Positions 15,974-25,899 of a DNA stretch of 64,000 bases are shown in pieces. How positions within the stretch are numbered: the stretch's first letter is position 1; every line of letters starts with the position of its first letter. Origin of the DNA: Leifsonia shinshuensis (lineage in GTDB: Bacteria > Actinomycetota > Actinomycetes > Actinomycetales > Microbacteriaceae). The DNA lies in assembly GCF_031456835.1 (NCBI RefSeq), contig NZ_JAVDVK010000001.1, positions 1,612,001 to 1,676,000 on the forward strand, written 5' to 3'. The notes under the pieces were generated by a model. It had not been told where the DNA came from and made no database searches. It saw only the letters and a program-made list of their open reading frames with translations. Both the position numbers and the translations under genes were made by a program.

Positions 15974-16450
15974 CTACGGCGAACACCGCAGCGGCTTCTC
16001 GGTTTGGTTTCGAGTCAATCGGCGCAGCCGATAATTTCTCAAGTCCTCAAACGGGGGGCTTGCAGATTGATCTAGTCGACCGGTTGCTGCGCCGCCACTT
16101 CTCAGTGCTGCGCGAGCATCTGCCGCCTCGATGCCAAGCTGATCCAACACCAAGAAGGCTGAGCCTCGTTCCCGCAGCAAACCCCGGAAAAGTGTTAGGC
16201 GCCTACCTGCGCGCCCCCAAGCTGCTCCGCCTCCCCTTTCCCCAGTGATAGAGCCCTCTTCGCCCCAATCGTGAAGGGAACCGGGTCGGGTGAACCGTCT
16301 CCTTCGTGCAAACACTGCGTCCAGTTTTGCCACCAACGCGGAGGGCGAAACCCCGAACGCGGAAAGCACTGGCACCTCGGAGCCATCCAAGTCGACCATG
16401 AAGTCATAAGGCAGATGCTCACTGCCGAGGTGCGCGTGCGCGATGGCGAT
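15974..16450 (-). pseudogene. Clp N-terminal repeat protein remnant
   Basis: The frame reads IAHAHLGSEHL (first Clp_N repeat) ... VPVLSAFGVSPSALVAKL, and later GLLRERGSAFLVLDQLGIEAADARAAL (second repeat), as in ClpC-type N domains. A TGA at 16451-16453 cuts off the N-terminus, there is no good start before the first conserved block, and the linker between the repeats is garbled. No AAA+ domain follows. It is probably a dead adaptor gene. Confidence 0.5.
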
Positions 16451-16512
16451 TCAGTTGGATTCCAAAACGGGCCCGACCTCATAGAGCCCGCTTCCCGGCT
16501 CTCAAACGTGCA

Positions 16513-17514
16513 TTATTCAACCTTGAACGGGCCGGCGAGTCGATCATTTAGGTTTGTCCCGTGAAGCAATGGCTCAGCCTCCGTGTATTTGAGCCGGTTG
16601 ATTAGGTCCTCACGACTACCCCAACTGCCGTCGAGTGTGACCCAGTTAAATCCCTCGATGTCCGATGGCATACGAAGACTGCTATCGGAGGACACGAAGA
16701 TGGTGTTGTTCGGCGACGTCGCGTAAGCCATTCCGGCCTCGAAGATGACGTTCTGTCGTGCCTGGCCCATGACTTGGGTTGCGGGGTCACCCGGACCTTT
16801 GCCGAGGTCGGCCTTAAGTTGCGCCTCATCATCTGCTGACCAAATGACGATGGTCGCTCCCGCAGAGTCGATCCCGGCCTTGACGATTTCGTAGGTGTGC
16901 GGTTGAGGCTTTCCCGTCAGATGGGCGGCGTCCTGCCAACTGATTACGGTCAATCCGGCGAAGTGGAGGAATTGTTCAAGTGCTACAAACGGTCGCGTGT
17001 CGCGGCCACGGACGAGGAAGACTTTCTTGGGGTCGCGTGTCATCACTTTCTCCGGGGTTGGTGTTTGCCTAGCTGGCTGTGTCCAAATAACCACCGATTC
17101 CGATGATGGATTCGCGGTAGTCGGGGCGGACCATGGTGGCGGAACATCAGAAGTGGATGAAGGTATTGGCTCGGGGGGCCGCTTGTTGTCGACGAAGAAC
17201 CCGGACTCGGAAAAGTGGACCCCCCGCCGATCAAGGGTCCGTTTGAGTTGCCTGAACTCTCTCGACCCGCGGAGCCGATCGGCGTTCTCTGCTTGCACAT
17301 ACGTCGAGTCGAGGAAGCGAAATATCAACTCGTCAGTGTCGCGATGCGCAAACCATGCGTTCACGATGCGCGTGGCTCGTATGGACTTGTTGTCCGCGCT
17401 TGGCCTAAGTTCCATTCCCGCCTCAAGGCGACCGAGGGTACCGCCCGTGTTGCTCGCTTCGAGTGCTTCGATGATCGACGGCTTGTCGAGCGGCTGGAAA
17501 ACGGTTGATGCCAT
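16513..17514 (-). CDS. Two-domain protein with C-terminal TIR-like (CAP12/PCTIR, PF10137-type) domain
   Basis: A 333-residue protein. The C-terminal domain (163-298) carries KKVFLVRGRDTRPFVALEQFL, ATIVIWSADDEAQL, the family hallmark GQARQNVIFEAGMAYA with putative catalytic Glu259, and PSDIEGFNWV. These are features of TIR-like NADase effectors of CBASS/Pycsar. The N-terminal domain (1-110) is unfamiliar: mixed, charged, with ATRIVNAWFAHRDTDELIFRFLDSTY. A Pro/Ser-rich linker (112-160) joins them. No cyclase gene is present, so the N-domain may be the trigger sensor. It is in the same direction as the other defence genes. Confidence 0.8.
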   Translation of the reverse strand: MASTVFQPLDKPSIIEALEASNTGGTLGRLEAGMELRPSADNKSIRATRIVNAWFAHRDTDELIFRFLDSTYVQAENADRLRGSREFRQLKRTLDRRGVHFSESGFFVDNKRPPEPIPSSTSDVPPPWSAPTTANPSSESVVIWTQPARQTPTPEKVMTRDPKKVFLVRGRDTRPFVALEQFLHFAGLTVISWQDAAHLTGKPQPHTYEIVKAGIDSAGATIVIWSADDEAQLKADLGKGPGDPATQVMGQARQNVIFEAGMAYATSPNNTIFVSSDSSLRMPSDIEGFNWVTLDGSWGSREDLINRLKYTEAEPLLHGTNLNDRLAGPFKVE

Positions 17515-17748
17515 GTCAGAACCCTATTGTCTTTCTTGCTTGCATCGTCGCGGCTGCGTCCGCGGGAGGGGCAGCGCGAACGTGAAAGCCATCCAACAAG
17601 TGCTCGGCAAGCCCCCGCTGAGCGATTGCGCGCGTTCCGCGAATTCTTCGATGACCTAGTTCGAGTGCGGGGACGTAGTGTCACGCTCCATGTCGAACTT
17701 CCCTCCTGGCGAATGTCAGGTTCACGGGTTGTCTCGAAGTTCCGTGCC

Positions 17749-18266
17749 TCAGCGAGGAGTGGGGGTTTTCGTCGGAGCAATCGCCACTGGGTACGACCGC
17801 AAAGCGTCACGGAATTCGACAACGTAGGATTCGAGCTGCTGCGCCAGAAAGGCGGCATCGGCCCGGGTGAACTCAAGCAGGGGGCGCCTCAAGATCATCC
17901 CCAGGACGCGCTACGGGAAAGGGCTTCGAGTGAGTGAACAATCGGAGCGACTTCAACGCCAGAGCGGCGAGGCGCGAGCGACTCAATCACTAGGTCGCAC
18001 TCGCTCGTGAAGGTTCGACCCGCCATCTTAAGCGGACTCTGCAGGGGGCGGGCCGAGCTTGTTGCTAGTGCTCTGCCCACGATCATCGTGCGGTCTCCTC
18101 GGGGATTGTGAAACGCGGTACGAGTCGTCAGCAGGAAGAGCTCATCGCCGGCTCTCAGAGCGGACACTTCTCGTCTCTTGCGCGCCGTGAACGCCATCTT
18201 TTGCTGGTGAAGGACCCACGAGATTGCTTCGCGTTCTCCCAGGACAAGCAAATAAGCCGAGCTCAT
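17749..18266 (-). pseudogene. EVE/PUA-like domain protein, frameshifted
   Basis: MSSAYLLVLGEREAISWVL ... RREVSALRAGDELFLLTTRTAFHNPRGDRTMIVGRA is a PUA/EVE-like fold common in actinobacteria. The frame hits TGA at 17895-17897, right after a G4 run (17899-17902). One added G restores ILRRPLLEFTRADAAFLAQQLE and an ORF to 17749, which is the expected C-terminus. It is therefore a single-base frameshift, true or from sequencing. EVE-like proteins are often near modification-dependent restriction genes. Confidence 0.6.
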
Positions 18267-18311
18267 AAGCACCAACGCTCCTCCCCGGGAATGCTCGTTT
18301 CGCGCCCACAC

Positions 18312-18640
18312 TAAGGGTAGCGAGCAACAGAATTTTGACCGTGCAACGAGAAGAGGACCGTCCCGTCAGACTTAATGGTGACGTGCCGAGAGCCGGCAGT
18401 TCGCTGCGCCCAGACTCACGGCCCTACTTTTCGTCGAGTGTGCCCTCGCCTCGAGACCAACTCGGCCTGCCCGCGCTTCTCAATCTCGGTAATCGCGAAC
18501 ACTCAGGACACCATCAGGCCTGGTCTTCGGCGCCCGCGAGGTCGTCATCTTTTTGGCTCCCGCTGGCTGAACGGGATAATCTGCGCCGCGGCAGTTGGAG
18601 TCATCGTCCTGAAGGCCGACCCAATCACCGGGATCCCGGC
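18312..18640. other. Intergenic gap before hsdR end
   Basis: About 330 bases with no convincing gene on either strand. Short open frames show no family similarity. It may be a remnant of lost DNA between the restriction operon and the decayed EVE-like gene. Confidence 0.4.
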
Positions 18641-21600
18641 TTAATGAGGCGTTCGAGCGAGTCCAACGAATCGTTCGAAGAACTTGCCGAGTCTCTCAAT
18701 CACGCGCTGCTTCTTCTCGACGTGGCCGCCATCCGCCGCAAAACGTGACGCAGGCGGAAGCACCTTCGTAATCGCAGTGCCTGTCGTGCGGAGCACTCCA
18801 TCGCGGAAGGCAGTTTCGATGAAGACACGCGTGGCGTCGCTCCGGAGCCCCTCGTCCTCGATGATCGCCTCAAGCTCCGCCTCCCGCTTGGCTGCAACGA
18901 ACGCCTGCCACTCTTGGTCAATGGCACCGTCGACTGAGACGGAGTCGACGAAGGCTTCGATCAGGTCCTTCTTGTTGCGCAAAGTCGGGCTGGCATCAAC
19001 GGCGCGAGAGATTTCCGCGCGGATCTCCTTGTCATCGCCATCGCCATACTGTGAGCGATACTTCTGGACGAGTATCAGGATGTAATCGACATTAATCTCG
19101 ACCTGTTTGATCAGCTCGATCTCGAAGACGATGTCGTCGTTGATGAGTTCCTTGTCGGCGTTCTTGTCCTTGCGGAACTCGGCGTAGAGGTCGAGGTAGA
19201 TGCTGCGGTAATCCTGGCTTTGGCGCTCGGTCAGGATTTCGTGGCCGGCGAAGTCATCGAATGAGGTGAGGATGTTCTGAAGTCGTAGGATCTGGCCGAA
19301 GAGCTGGATGAACGCTTTTTGCGCGGTCTCCCCGATTATCTGCTCCCCCAGCGGGAAGAAGGTCAGGAGCTTGCCGACTTTGCCGGCGTAGTCGGTGTAG
19401 TAATCGGCGTATGGCTTGAGCAGGACGACGCCGCGGGCGTCTTTATTGCCGAAGAGTTCCAGCGCGACGTTAGTCTGCTCTTCGAGGTCGCGGAAAGCGA
19501 CGATGTTGCCGTAGGTCTTAACTGAGTTGAGGATGCGGTTGGTACGCGAGTACGCCTGGATCAGGCCGTGTGCGCGGAGGTTCTTGTCGACGAAGAGCGT
19601 GTTGAGGGTCGTTGCGTCGAAACCCGTAAGGAACATGTTGACCACGATCACAAGGTCCAGTTCACGGTTCTTCAGCCGTTGCGAGAGGTCCTTGTAGTAG
19701 TTCTGGAACTTGTCCGCACTTGTGTCGTAGCTCGTGCCGAAGATGGCGTTGTAGTCCTGGATCGCGTCTTCCAGGAAGCCGCGCGCATCTGCCGAAAGCG
19801 CGTCGGTGTCGAATGCTTCGTCATCCAGGATTCCGTCATCTGTCGCCTCGTTGGCACCGTATGAGTAGATGAGGCCGATCTTGAGGCGGCGTTCTGCAGG
19901 GAGCGGCTCCTGCTGGACTTGGAAGTGGTTGTAGTACCGGCGAGCTGCTTCGATGCTGGCGGTCGCGAAAATTGCGTTGAAGCCGCGGACTCGCTGCCTT
20001 TCCCGTATCGCCTCGACCTGTCGACGTGCCCGAGTCGATTCGACCACGTTAGTGACGACAGAGTGCTCGTAGGCGGAGGAACGCTTGGTCTTCTGATCAA
20101 AGTGCTGCAGCGTGTACTGGACGATCTGGCTGATCCGTTCCGGTGCAAGCAGTGCCTTCTCGGTATCAATTGCCGACACTTGCTTGTCATCGACCGCGCC
20201 CACCTTGACTGTATTGACGTAATCAATGCGGAACGGCAACACGTTCTTGTCAGTGATCGCGTCGACGATCGTGTAAGTGTGCAGCCTGTCACCGAAGGCC
20301 TGCTCGGTCGTCCTCAACAGCGGGTTACCGCTGGTGCCTGAGTTCGCAGCGAAGATCGGCGTACCCGTGAACCCGAAAAGGTTGTAACGCTTAAACGCTT
20401 TCGTGATGTCGCTGTGCATGTCGCCGAACTGCGAGCGGTGGCACTCATCGAAAATCAGGACGACGTGGCCCGAGTAGATCTCGTGGCCCTTGTTACCGGC
20501 TACGAAGTTAGACAGCTTCTGAATTGTCGTGATGATGATCCGCGCGCCCGGATCCTCTAGCTGCTTCTTCAGCACCGCCGTTGACGTGTTCGAGTTCGCG
20601 GCGCCCTTTTGGAAGCGGTCGTATTCGCGCATCGTCTGGTAGTCGAGGTCTTTGCGGTCCACTACGAACAGCACTTTGGCCACGCTCGGAATCTGAGAAG
20701 CTAGCTGCGCTGTCTTGAAGCTCGTGAGCGTCTTCCCGGAGCCAGTTGTGTGCCACACATACCCGCCCGCTTTGACTGTCCCCAGTTGCTTGTAGTTGGT
20801 TGACGTCTGGATGCGTTGAAGGATCCGTTCGGTCGCGACGATCTGATACGGGCGCATCACCAAGAGAAGGCGGTCGACAGTCATCACGCAATACTGGGTG
20901 AGGACGTTGAGGAGGGTGTGCTTCGCGAAGAAAGTCCCGGCAAACGATGCGAGGTCGCGGATAGGCTGATTGTTAGCGTCCGCCCACCATGACGTGAACT
21001 CGAATGAGTTCGACGTCTTCTTGCCCTTACCAGGCTTCTGCGCCTCCTTGATGTGCTGGAATCGGGTGGTGTTGGAGTAGTACTTGGTCAACGTTCCGTT
21101 GCTGATCACGAACAGCTGGACGTATTCGAACAGGCCAGATCCGGCCCAGAAGCTGTCGCGTTGGTACCGGTCGATCTGGTTGAACGCCTCGCGGATGTCG
21201 ACCCCGCGACGCTTCAGTTCGATGTGCACCATCGGCAGGCCATTGACCAGCACCGTTACGTCGTAACGATTCGCGAACTTCCCGCCCCCCTCGCCCTTAC
21301 CCACCTCGTACTGGTTGATGACCTGAAGGCGATTATTGTGGATGTTCCGCTTGTCGATCAGGGTGATGTTCTTCGTCGACCCGTCGTCGCGCTTCAGAAG
21401 CTGAACCGGGTCCTCCTGAATGCGGACCGTCTTCTCAACTATGCCGTCGTTCTTCCCCGCAAGCGCGTTCGTAAAGAACGTCTCCCACTCTGCGTCGGAG
21501 AACGTAAAGTGGTTCAGCGTTTCGAGCTGGGAGCGCAGGTTAGAAACGAGCTGCGCTTCGGAGGTGACGCGCAGATGCTCGTAAGCCTGCGATTCGAGGA

Positions 21601-21739
21601 GCTGGATGAATTCCTGCTCTAGTGAAGCCTCCGACTGATAGGCGGATGCGGGACTGGGCGCGGGCACGTGTTCCGTCACGACTGTCGACTCTGCAGAAAC
21701 CGCAATCGGGTCGTAGTGGGGCTGCAGCCTGTCGCTCAT
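18641..21739 (-). CDS. hsdR: Type I restriction enzyme R subunit
   Basis: A 1032-residue subunit. The N-terminal PD-(D/E)xK nuclease has RYDVTVLVNGLPMVHIELK with Asp160, Glu174 and Lys176. An SF2 motor follows: Walker A in WHTTGSGKTLTS (about 330-340), the DEAD-like box IFDECHRSQFG, motif III GFTGTPIF and the later helicase lobe with VVNMFLTGFDATTLNTLFVDKNL. The C-terminal helical domain contacts the methylase. ATG 21739 overlaps the hsdS stop (ATGA). All motifs are intact, so it should be active. Confidence 0.95.
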   Translation of the reverse strand: MSDRLQPHYDPIAVSAESTVVTEHVPAPSPASAYQSEASLEQEFIQLLESQAYEHLRVTSEAQLVSNLRSQLETLNHFTFSDAEWETFFTNALAGKNDGIVEKTVRIQEDPVQLLKRDDGSTKNITLIDKRNIHNNRLQVINQYEVGKGEGGGKFANRYDVTVLVNGLPMVHIELKRRGVDIREAFNQIDRYQRDSFWAGSGLFEYVQLFVISNGTLTKYYSNTTRFQHIKEAQKPGKGKKTSNSFEFTSWWADANNQPIRDLASFAGTFFAKHTLLNVLTQYCVMTVDRLLLVMRPYQIVATERILQRIQTSTNYKQLGTVKAGGYVWHTTGSGKTLTSFKTAQLASQIPSVAKVLFVVDRKDLDYQTMREYDRFQKGAANSNTSTAVLKKQLEDPGARIIITTIQKLSNFVAGNKGHEIYSGHVVLIFDECHRSQFGDMHSDITKAFKRYNLFGFTGTPIFAANSGTSGNPLLRTTEQAFGDRLHTYTIVDAITDKNVLPFRIDYVNTVKVGAVDDKQVSAIDTEKALLAPERISQIVQYTLQHFDQKTKRSSAYEHSVVTNVVESTRARRQVEAIRERQRVRGFNAIFATASIEAARRYYNHFQVQQEPLPAERRLKIGLIYSYGANEATDDGILDDEAFDTDALSADARGFLEDAIQDYNAIFGTSYDTSADKFQNYYKDLSQRLKNRELDLVIVVNMFLTGFDATTLNTLFVDKNLRAHGLIQAYSRTNRILNSVKTYGNIVAFRDLEEQTNVALELFGNKDARGVVLLKPYADYYTDYAGKVGKLLTFFPLGEQIIGETAQKAFIQLFGQILRLQNILTSFDDFAGHEILTERQSQDYRSIYLDLYAEFRKDKNADKELINDDIVFEIELIKQVEINVDYILILVQKYRSQYGDGDDKEIRAEISRAVDASPTLRNKKDLIEAFVDSVSVDGAIDQEWQAFVAAKREAELEAIIEDEGLRSDATRVFIETAFRDGVLRTTGTAITKVLPPASRFAADGGHVEKKQRVIERLGKFFERFVGLARTPH

Positions 21740-22935
21740 GTCATAGCTTCTTTGAAGGTAAGGAGCTTGTCACGGTAGTACTCATATTGCTTGCGGCGGG
21801 CAATGGCTTCGGCAGGAAGCCTGATGCTTAGGTCGTTGACGAGGGAGTCAAGTCTGTCGAGGATCTTCCCAACACGCACTTGCTCGTTGAGAGGCGGCGC
21901 AGCGGTCTGCAACTGGTTGAGCGTGGCGACAGCCAGCCCAGGCTGGGCTGATCTGGATGCGTACTGATTCAAGTTCATGCTCATGAGCGTGTGAAAAGCC
22001 CAACTGACATCGACACCTGGCTTCGGGGTGACGACCACGGAATGCTCAGTAGCATAGAACTCACCGCTTGTCCTTTTGACGTTTCCGCAAAGGGCGCCTT
22101 GGCGGCCAATCAGCACTCGATCTCCGCTCTGATTCGGAGTCGCAACATATCCTCGTAGTCCGCCTCCTCCGAAACATGGGATCGGGTGCTCGTCGTCCGG
22201 AGATGCGACGATGGCAGACGCTGCAATGAACTTTCCAGCGCGCAAGTCGAAGAGTTCATCAATGCGCGCAATACGTGCGCTAGCGATGTCGGCGGTAAGT
22301 AACTGGTTTCGGTAGTAGTCGTACTGACGGTGGCGCGCATTGAGCTCCGCTGCCAGCTCCGCTTCCAGCTTCACTTCCCGCTGAGTGAATTCGTCCAACA
22401 CCCTTGCAATCTCAAGCTGGACTTCGAGAGGCGGAAGTGGTACACGCACTTTCATGAACCGCGGCTTGGAAACGTTGATGCGCGTTACGCCACTTGCTGT
22501 TCGGCGGATCTGAGTCCTGACGGCGTCAGAACGAAAAAGGTACTTCGAGAATTCGGGCAACAGGAGCGACGGGTCAGCAAAACGGACGGCGAAACAGAAG
22601 CTGTTGAGGTAGAGCGGTCCTACGGGTTCGGTCGCTACAACCGACGACATGCCAACCTCATCGAGAGACTCAGACGACCCAGTGATTATGACGTCGCCCC
22701 GCTGGAGTCGATTCTGCTTCTCGCCGTCCCGAACCTTCACGAAGTCTTCGGCAAATTGATCCACCGAAAGATTTGCGAATGCGTTTTTATACGACACATA
22801 TCGAGCACTGCCTTCAGAGAAGTCAGACTTGCTCTTACCCGACAGTCCCGCCACCGTTATTGCAATGTCGCCAAGGGCCCGAAAGGCTACGCCACTTGGC
22901 ACGAGCTCGTCGATCATTTGGTCAACACGACTCAC
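21736..22935 (-). CDS. hsdS: Type I restriction-modification specificity subunit S
   Basis: A 399-residue protein with the usual two target-recognition domains (about 15-175 and 215-355). Each is followed by a conserved dimerisation helix: ARHRQYDYYRNQLLT (about 205-220) and ARRKQYEYYRDKLLTF near the C-terminus. The near-identity of the two helices marks the tandem repeat. The recognition sequence cannot be read off. The start overlaps the hsdM stop by four bases. Confidence 0.92.
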   Translation of the reverse strand: MSRVDQMIDELVPSGVAFRALGDIAITVAGLSGKSKSDFSEGSARYVSYKNAFANLSVDQFAEDFVKVRDGEKQNRLQRGDVIITGSSESLDEVGMSSVVATEPVGPLYLNSFCFAVRFADPSLLLPEFSKYLFRSDAVRTQIRRTASGVTRINVSKPRFMKVRVPLPPLEVQLEIARVLDEFTQREVKLEAELAAELNARHRQYDYYRNQLLTADIASARIARIDELFDLRAGKFIAASAIVASPDDEHPIPCFGGGGLRGYVATPNQSGDRVLIGRQGALCGNVKRTSGEFYATEHSVVVTPKPGVDVSWAFHTLMSMNLNQYASRSAQPGLAVATLNQLQTAAPPLNEQVRVGKILDRLDSLVNDLSIRLPAEAIARRKQYEYYRDKLLTFKEAMT

Positions 22936-24500
22936 TTCGGACCTTCCAAGTCAGCCACGATCTCGTCGATGGAAATTCTCAGTTCCGACTGCCGCGCGAC
23001 AATGCGCCCGATCTCTGCGTTCAGTGCCGTGATGTCGACAAACTCGCGGGTGTCCTCGTCCTCAACGTAAGAAGAAACGGCAATGTTGTAGTCATTGGCG
23101 GCGACGTCCTCGTTCGGCACGAGCTTCGCGAGATGATCTTTGTCGGCACGCTCAGCGAGCGCCAGAAGAATGTTCTCCTGGTTATCTGGCAAGAGCTTGT
23201 TCTTATTACCGACGCGCTTGAATTCGTCCGCGGCGTTGACGAACAGCACGCAATTGTCTGTCTTGGATTTCTTGAGCACGATGACGCAGGTCGCAATAGT
23301 GGTGCCGAAGAATAGGTCTGGCGGAAGCTGAATGACCGCATCGACGTAGTTGTTGTCGATGAGGTATTTGCGGATCTTCCGCTCGGTGCCCCCTCGGTAG
23401 AGCACGCCGGGGAACTCGACGATCGCGGCGGTGCCGGTGACAGCAAGCCAGCTCAGGATGTGCATCGTGAACGCCAGATCGGCCTTCGACTTAGGTGCGA
23501 GGACGCCGGCGGGCGCGAAGCGTTCGTCGTTGATCAGGAGCGGATTGGCATCGCCCTCCCACTTGATCGAGTAGGGCGGGTTGGACACGATCGCCTCGAA
23601 TGGTTCCTCGTCCCAGTGCTGAGGGTCGAGGAGGGTATCGCCGTGGGCGATGTCGAACTGCTCATAGTTGAGGTCGTGCAGGAACATATTGATCCGCGCC
23701 AGGTTGTACGTGGTCAGGTTGATCTCCTGGCCGTAGAACCCACCGACGTTTTCCCTGCCGAGTACCTTCGCAAACTTTAAGAGCAGGGAGCCTGAACCGC
23801 AGGCGGGGTCGTAGACCTTGTTCACCCGGGTCTTACCCATGACGGTAATTCGCGCGAGGAGTTCTGAGACCTCTTGGGGTGTGTAGTACTCGCCACCAGA
23901 CTTGCCGGCCTGGGATGCGTACATCTGCATCAGGTACTCGTACGCATCACCAAACAGGTCGATGGAGTGATCCTCGAAGTTTCCCAGTGGCAAGTCCCCA
24001 ACCGCATCAAGGAGCTTGACTAGCTTCTCGTTTCGTCGGGCGACGGTGTTGCCCAGCTTGGAGCTGTTCACGTCGAGGTCGTCGAACAGACCTTTCAGAT
24101 CGTTCTCGCTGTCCGTACCGACGGCTGAGCCTTCGACGTCTTTGAACACTCGCTCGAGCGTTTCGTTGAGATTAGTGTCGTGCGGTGCCCGGCTGCGCAC
24201 GTTCTGGAAGAGTTCAGAGGGCAGGATATAGAAGCCCTTCTCCGCCACCGTCACTGCGCGACCAAGCTCCGCCTCCGCATCCGAGAGGTCGGCGTAGTCG
24301 AAGCTGGAATCGCCGGCTTCGTGCTCGCCCTTGTTGATGTAGGCGGTGATGTTCTCGGAAATGAATCGGTAGAAGAGCATCCCGAGCACGTAGCTCTTGA
24401 AGTCCCACCCGTCGACGCTGCCACGCAGGTCGTTGGCGATCCGCCAGATCGTCTTGTGCAGCTCAGCGCGCTGGCCTTCGCGGGTGGTTGGCGTCATCAC
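22932..24500 (-). CDS. hsdM: Type I restriction-modification DNA methyltransferase subunit M
   Basis: A 522-residue N6-adenine methyltransferase. HsdM_N helical domain is at 5-150; the catalytic domain has motif I DPACGSGSLLLKFA and motif IV SNPPYSIKW, both intact. GTG at 24500 is followed directly by ATG at 24497; either could be the start. It is the first gene of the hsdM-hsdS-hsdR operon, whose genes overlap by 4 bp and are therefore coupled, giving methylation before restriction. Confidence 0.95.
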   Translation of the reverse strand: MMTPTTREGQRAELHKTIWRIANDLRGSVDGWDFKSYVLGMLFYRFISENITAYINKGEHEAGDSSFDYADLSDAEAELGRAVTVAEKGFYILPSELFQNVRSRAPHDTNLNETLERVFKDVEGSAVGTDSENDLKGLFDDLDVNSSKLGNTVARRNEKLVKLLDAVGDLPLGNFEDHSIDLFGDAYEYLMQMYASQAGKSGGEYYTPQEVSELLARITVMGKTRVNKVYDPACGSGSLLLKFAKVLGRENVGGFYGQEINLTTYNLARINMFLHDLNYEQFDIAHGDTLLDPQHWDEEPFEAIVSNPPYSIKWEGDANPLLINDERFAPAGVLAPKSKADLAFTMHILSWLAVTGTAAIVEFPGVLYRGGTERKIRKYLIDNNYVDAVIQLPPDLFFGTTIATCVIVLKKSKTDNCVLFVNAADEFKRVGNKNKLLPDNQENILLALAERADKDHLAKLVPNEDVAANDYNIAVSSYVEDEDTREFVDITALNAEIGRIVARQSELRISIDEIVADLEGPK

Positions 24501-24741
24501 CAGGTCACCGCCGTCGATGAATCGGATGCGTCGACTGGTCGGGTGATAACGGTGCTACTCATGCCGGGAATTGTCTCCTCCACCAAACGGTAATCATTGC
24601 TGTACTGAAGTGACGTCTCGCCAGACTACTGGAGGGCACCGATGTATAACGCGACACCTTACGGGGTGGTCCGCACTCCGAGGGGAACCTCGAACAAGGT
24701 CGGAGCCTGACCCGGTTTCCCGGACGGTTGTTGTGTATTGA

Positions 24742-25618
24742 TCATGCCGCGATTTCGGCGGTGGTGTGAAGGGCTTCGTAGTCGGCGGGGCTGAGGTAGT
24801 CGAGGGCGGAGTGCCGGCGGCGCGGGGTGTAGAAGCCCTCGATCCACTCGAACATAGCCGAGGCGAGCTGCGTCTTCGAGTCCCAGCTGGTGCGATCCAG
24901 GAGCTCGCGTTGCATGATCGACCAGAAGCTCTCGATCAGGGCGTTATCGACCGACGATGCGACTCGGCCCATCGAGCCGAGCAGCCCGGCTTGGCGGAGC
25001 CGGTGCCCGAACAGCCAGCTGGTGTATTGCGCTCCTCGGTCGGCGTGGACGATGGTGCCGGGCTCGGGGCGGCGTCGCCAGCGGGCTATCTCAAGCGCGT
25101 CGACGACGATCTCGGCGGTGATCCGATCCGCGATTGATCAGCCCACGACTCGGCGGCTGAACGCGTCGATCACGGCCGCGCAGTAAACCCAGCCGTCGCT
25201 CGCGCGGTGTTGGGTGATGTCGCAGAACCAGAGCCGGTTCGGTGCGTCCGCGTGGAACTGCCGCTTCACGAGATCCTCGTGCGTGGCGGTGTCCGGCTTC
25301 CATCCGCGTCGCTTCCGGCGATGCGAGACCCCGACCAGACCGTCCAGGCGCATCAGCCTAGCCACGCGTTTTCGGCCCACGTGAACGCCGAGCCCGAGCC
25401 GCAGCTCAGCGAGCACCCGCGGGGCGCCATAGGTTTCCCTCGAATCGGCGTGAATGCGGCGGATGGTGGTGGTCAGCTCGGCGTCTGCAACGCTGCGTCG
25501 AGAGGGTGGCCGGCTCGCCCAGTCGTAGTAGCCGGAGGTCGAGACGGTCAGGAACCGGCAGGCCACCGCGACGGGGACACCGTCCGCAGCGAGCTCCTGG
25601 ACCAGCCGGAACCCTATT
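24742..25618 (-). pseudogene. IS3 transposase OrfB with nonsense mutation
   Basis: Two in-frame pieces: an upstream part (HTH_21 and start of rve: GVPVAVACRFLTVSTSGYYDW, RLWFCDITQHRASDGWVYCAAVIDAFSRRVVG) and a downstream part (VDNALIESFWSIMQRELLD ... YTPRRRHSALDYLSP). They are separated by a TGA at 25138-25140, where family members have Trp (GWS). A single G-to-A change would explain it. The OrfB frame begins in the -1 frame at the A-run at the OrfA end, as in IS3 elements. Confidence 0.85.
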
Positions 25619-25899
25619 TTGGGAGCACGTTCTCCCTCGCGAAATACGCGCTCGCGCGCTTGAGGATCTCGTTCTCCATCTCCAGCACCCGGTTCCGTCG
25701 ACGCAACTCGACGAGCTCCTTGTGCTCATCGGACGTCACCCCGGCCTTGCGGCCGGAGTCGATCGCGTCACGGTTCATCCAGGTGCGAAGACAGAACTCG
25801 CTGATCCCGAGATCACGGGCGGTCTGCGCGAGAGGATTGCCCTGGGTGACCAAATCCAGGGCACACCCGCCGAAACTCCGGCGGGTGAGCAGCAGGCAT
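25614..25899 (-). pseudogene. IS3 transposase OrfA, frameshifted
   Basis: ATG 25899 opens PAAHPPEFRR in one frame. The continuation LDLVTQGNPLAQTARDLGISEFCLRTWMNRDAIDSG and the leucine-zipper-like ELRRRNRVLEMENEILKRASAYFA are in another frame ending at 25614. One base separates the two frames near 25870. With the OrfB nonsense codon this copy cannot move by itself. Confidence 0.75.

Noticed and set aside
24642-24710. Short ORF with ribosome site left of the IS3 element as the lost integrase N-terminus
   Set aside because: The 22-codon peptide shows no resemblance to integrase N-terminal domains and ends in the IS.
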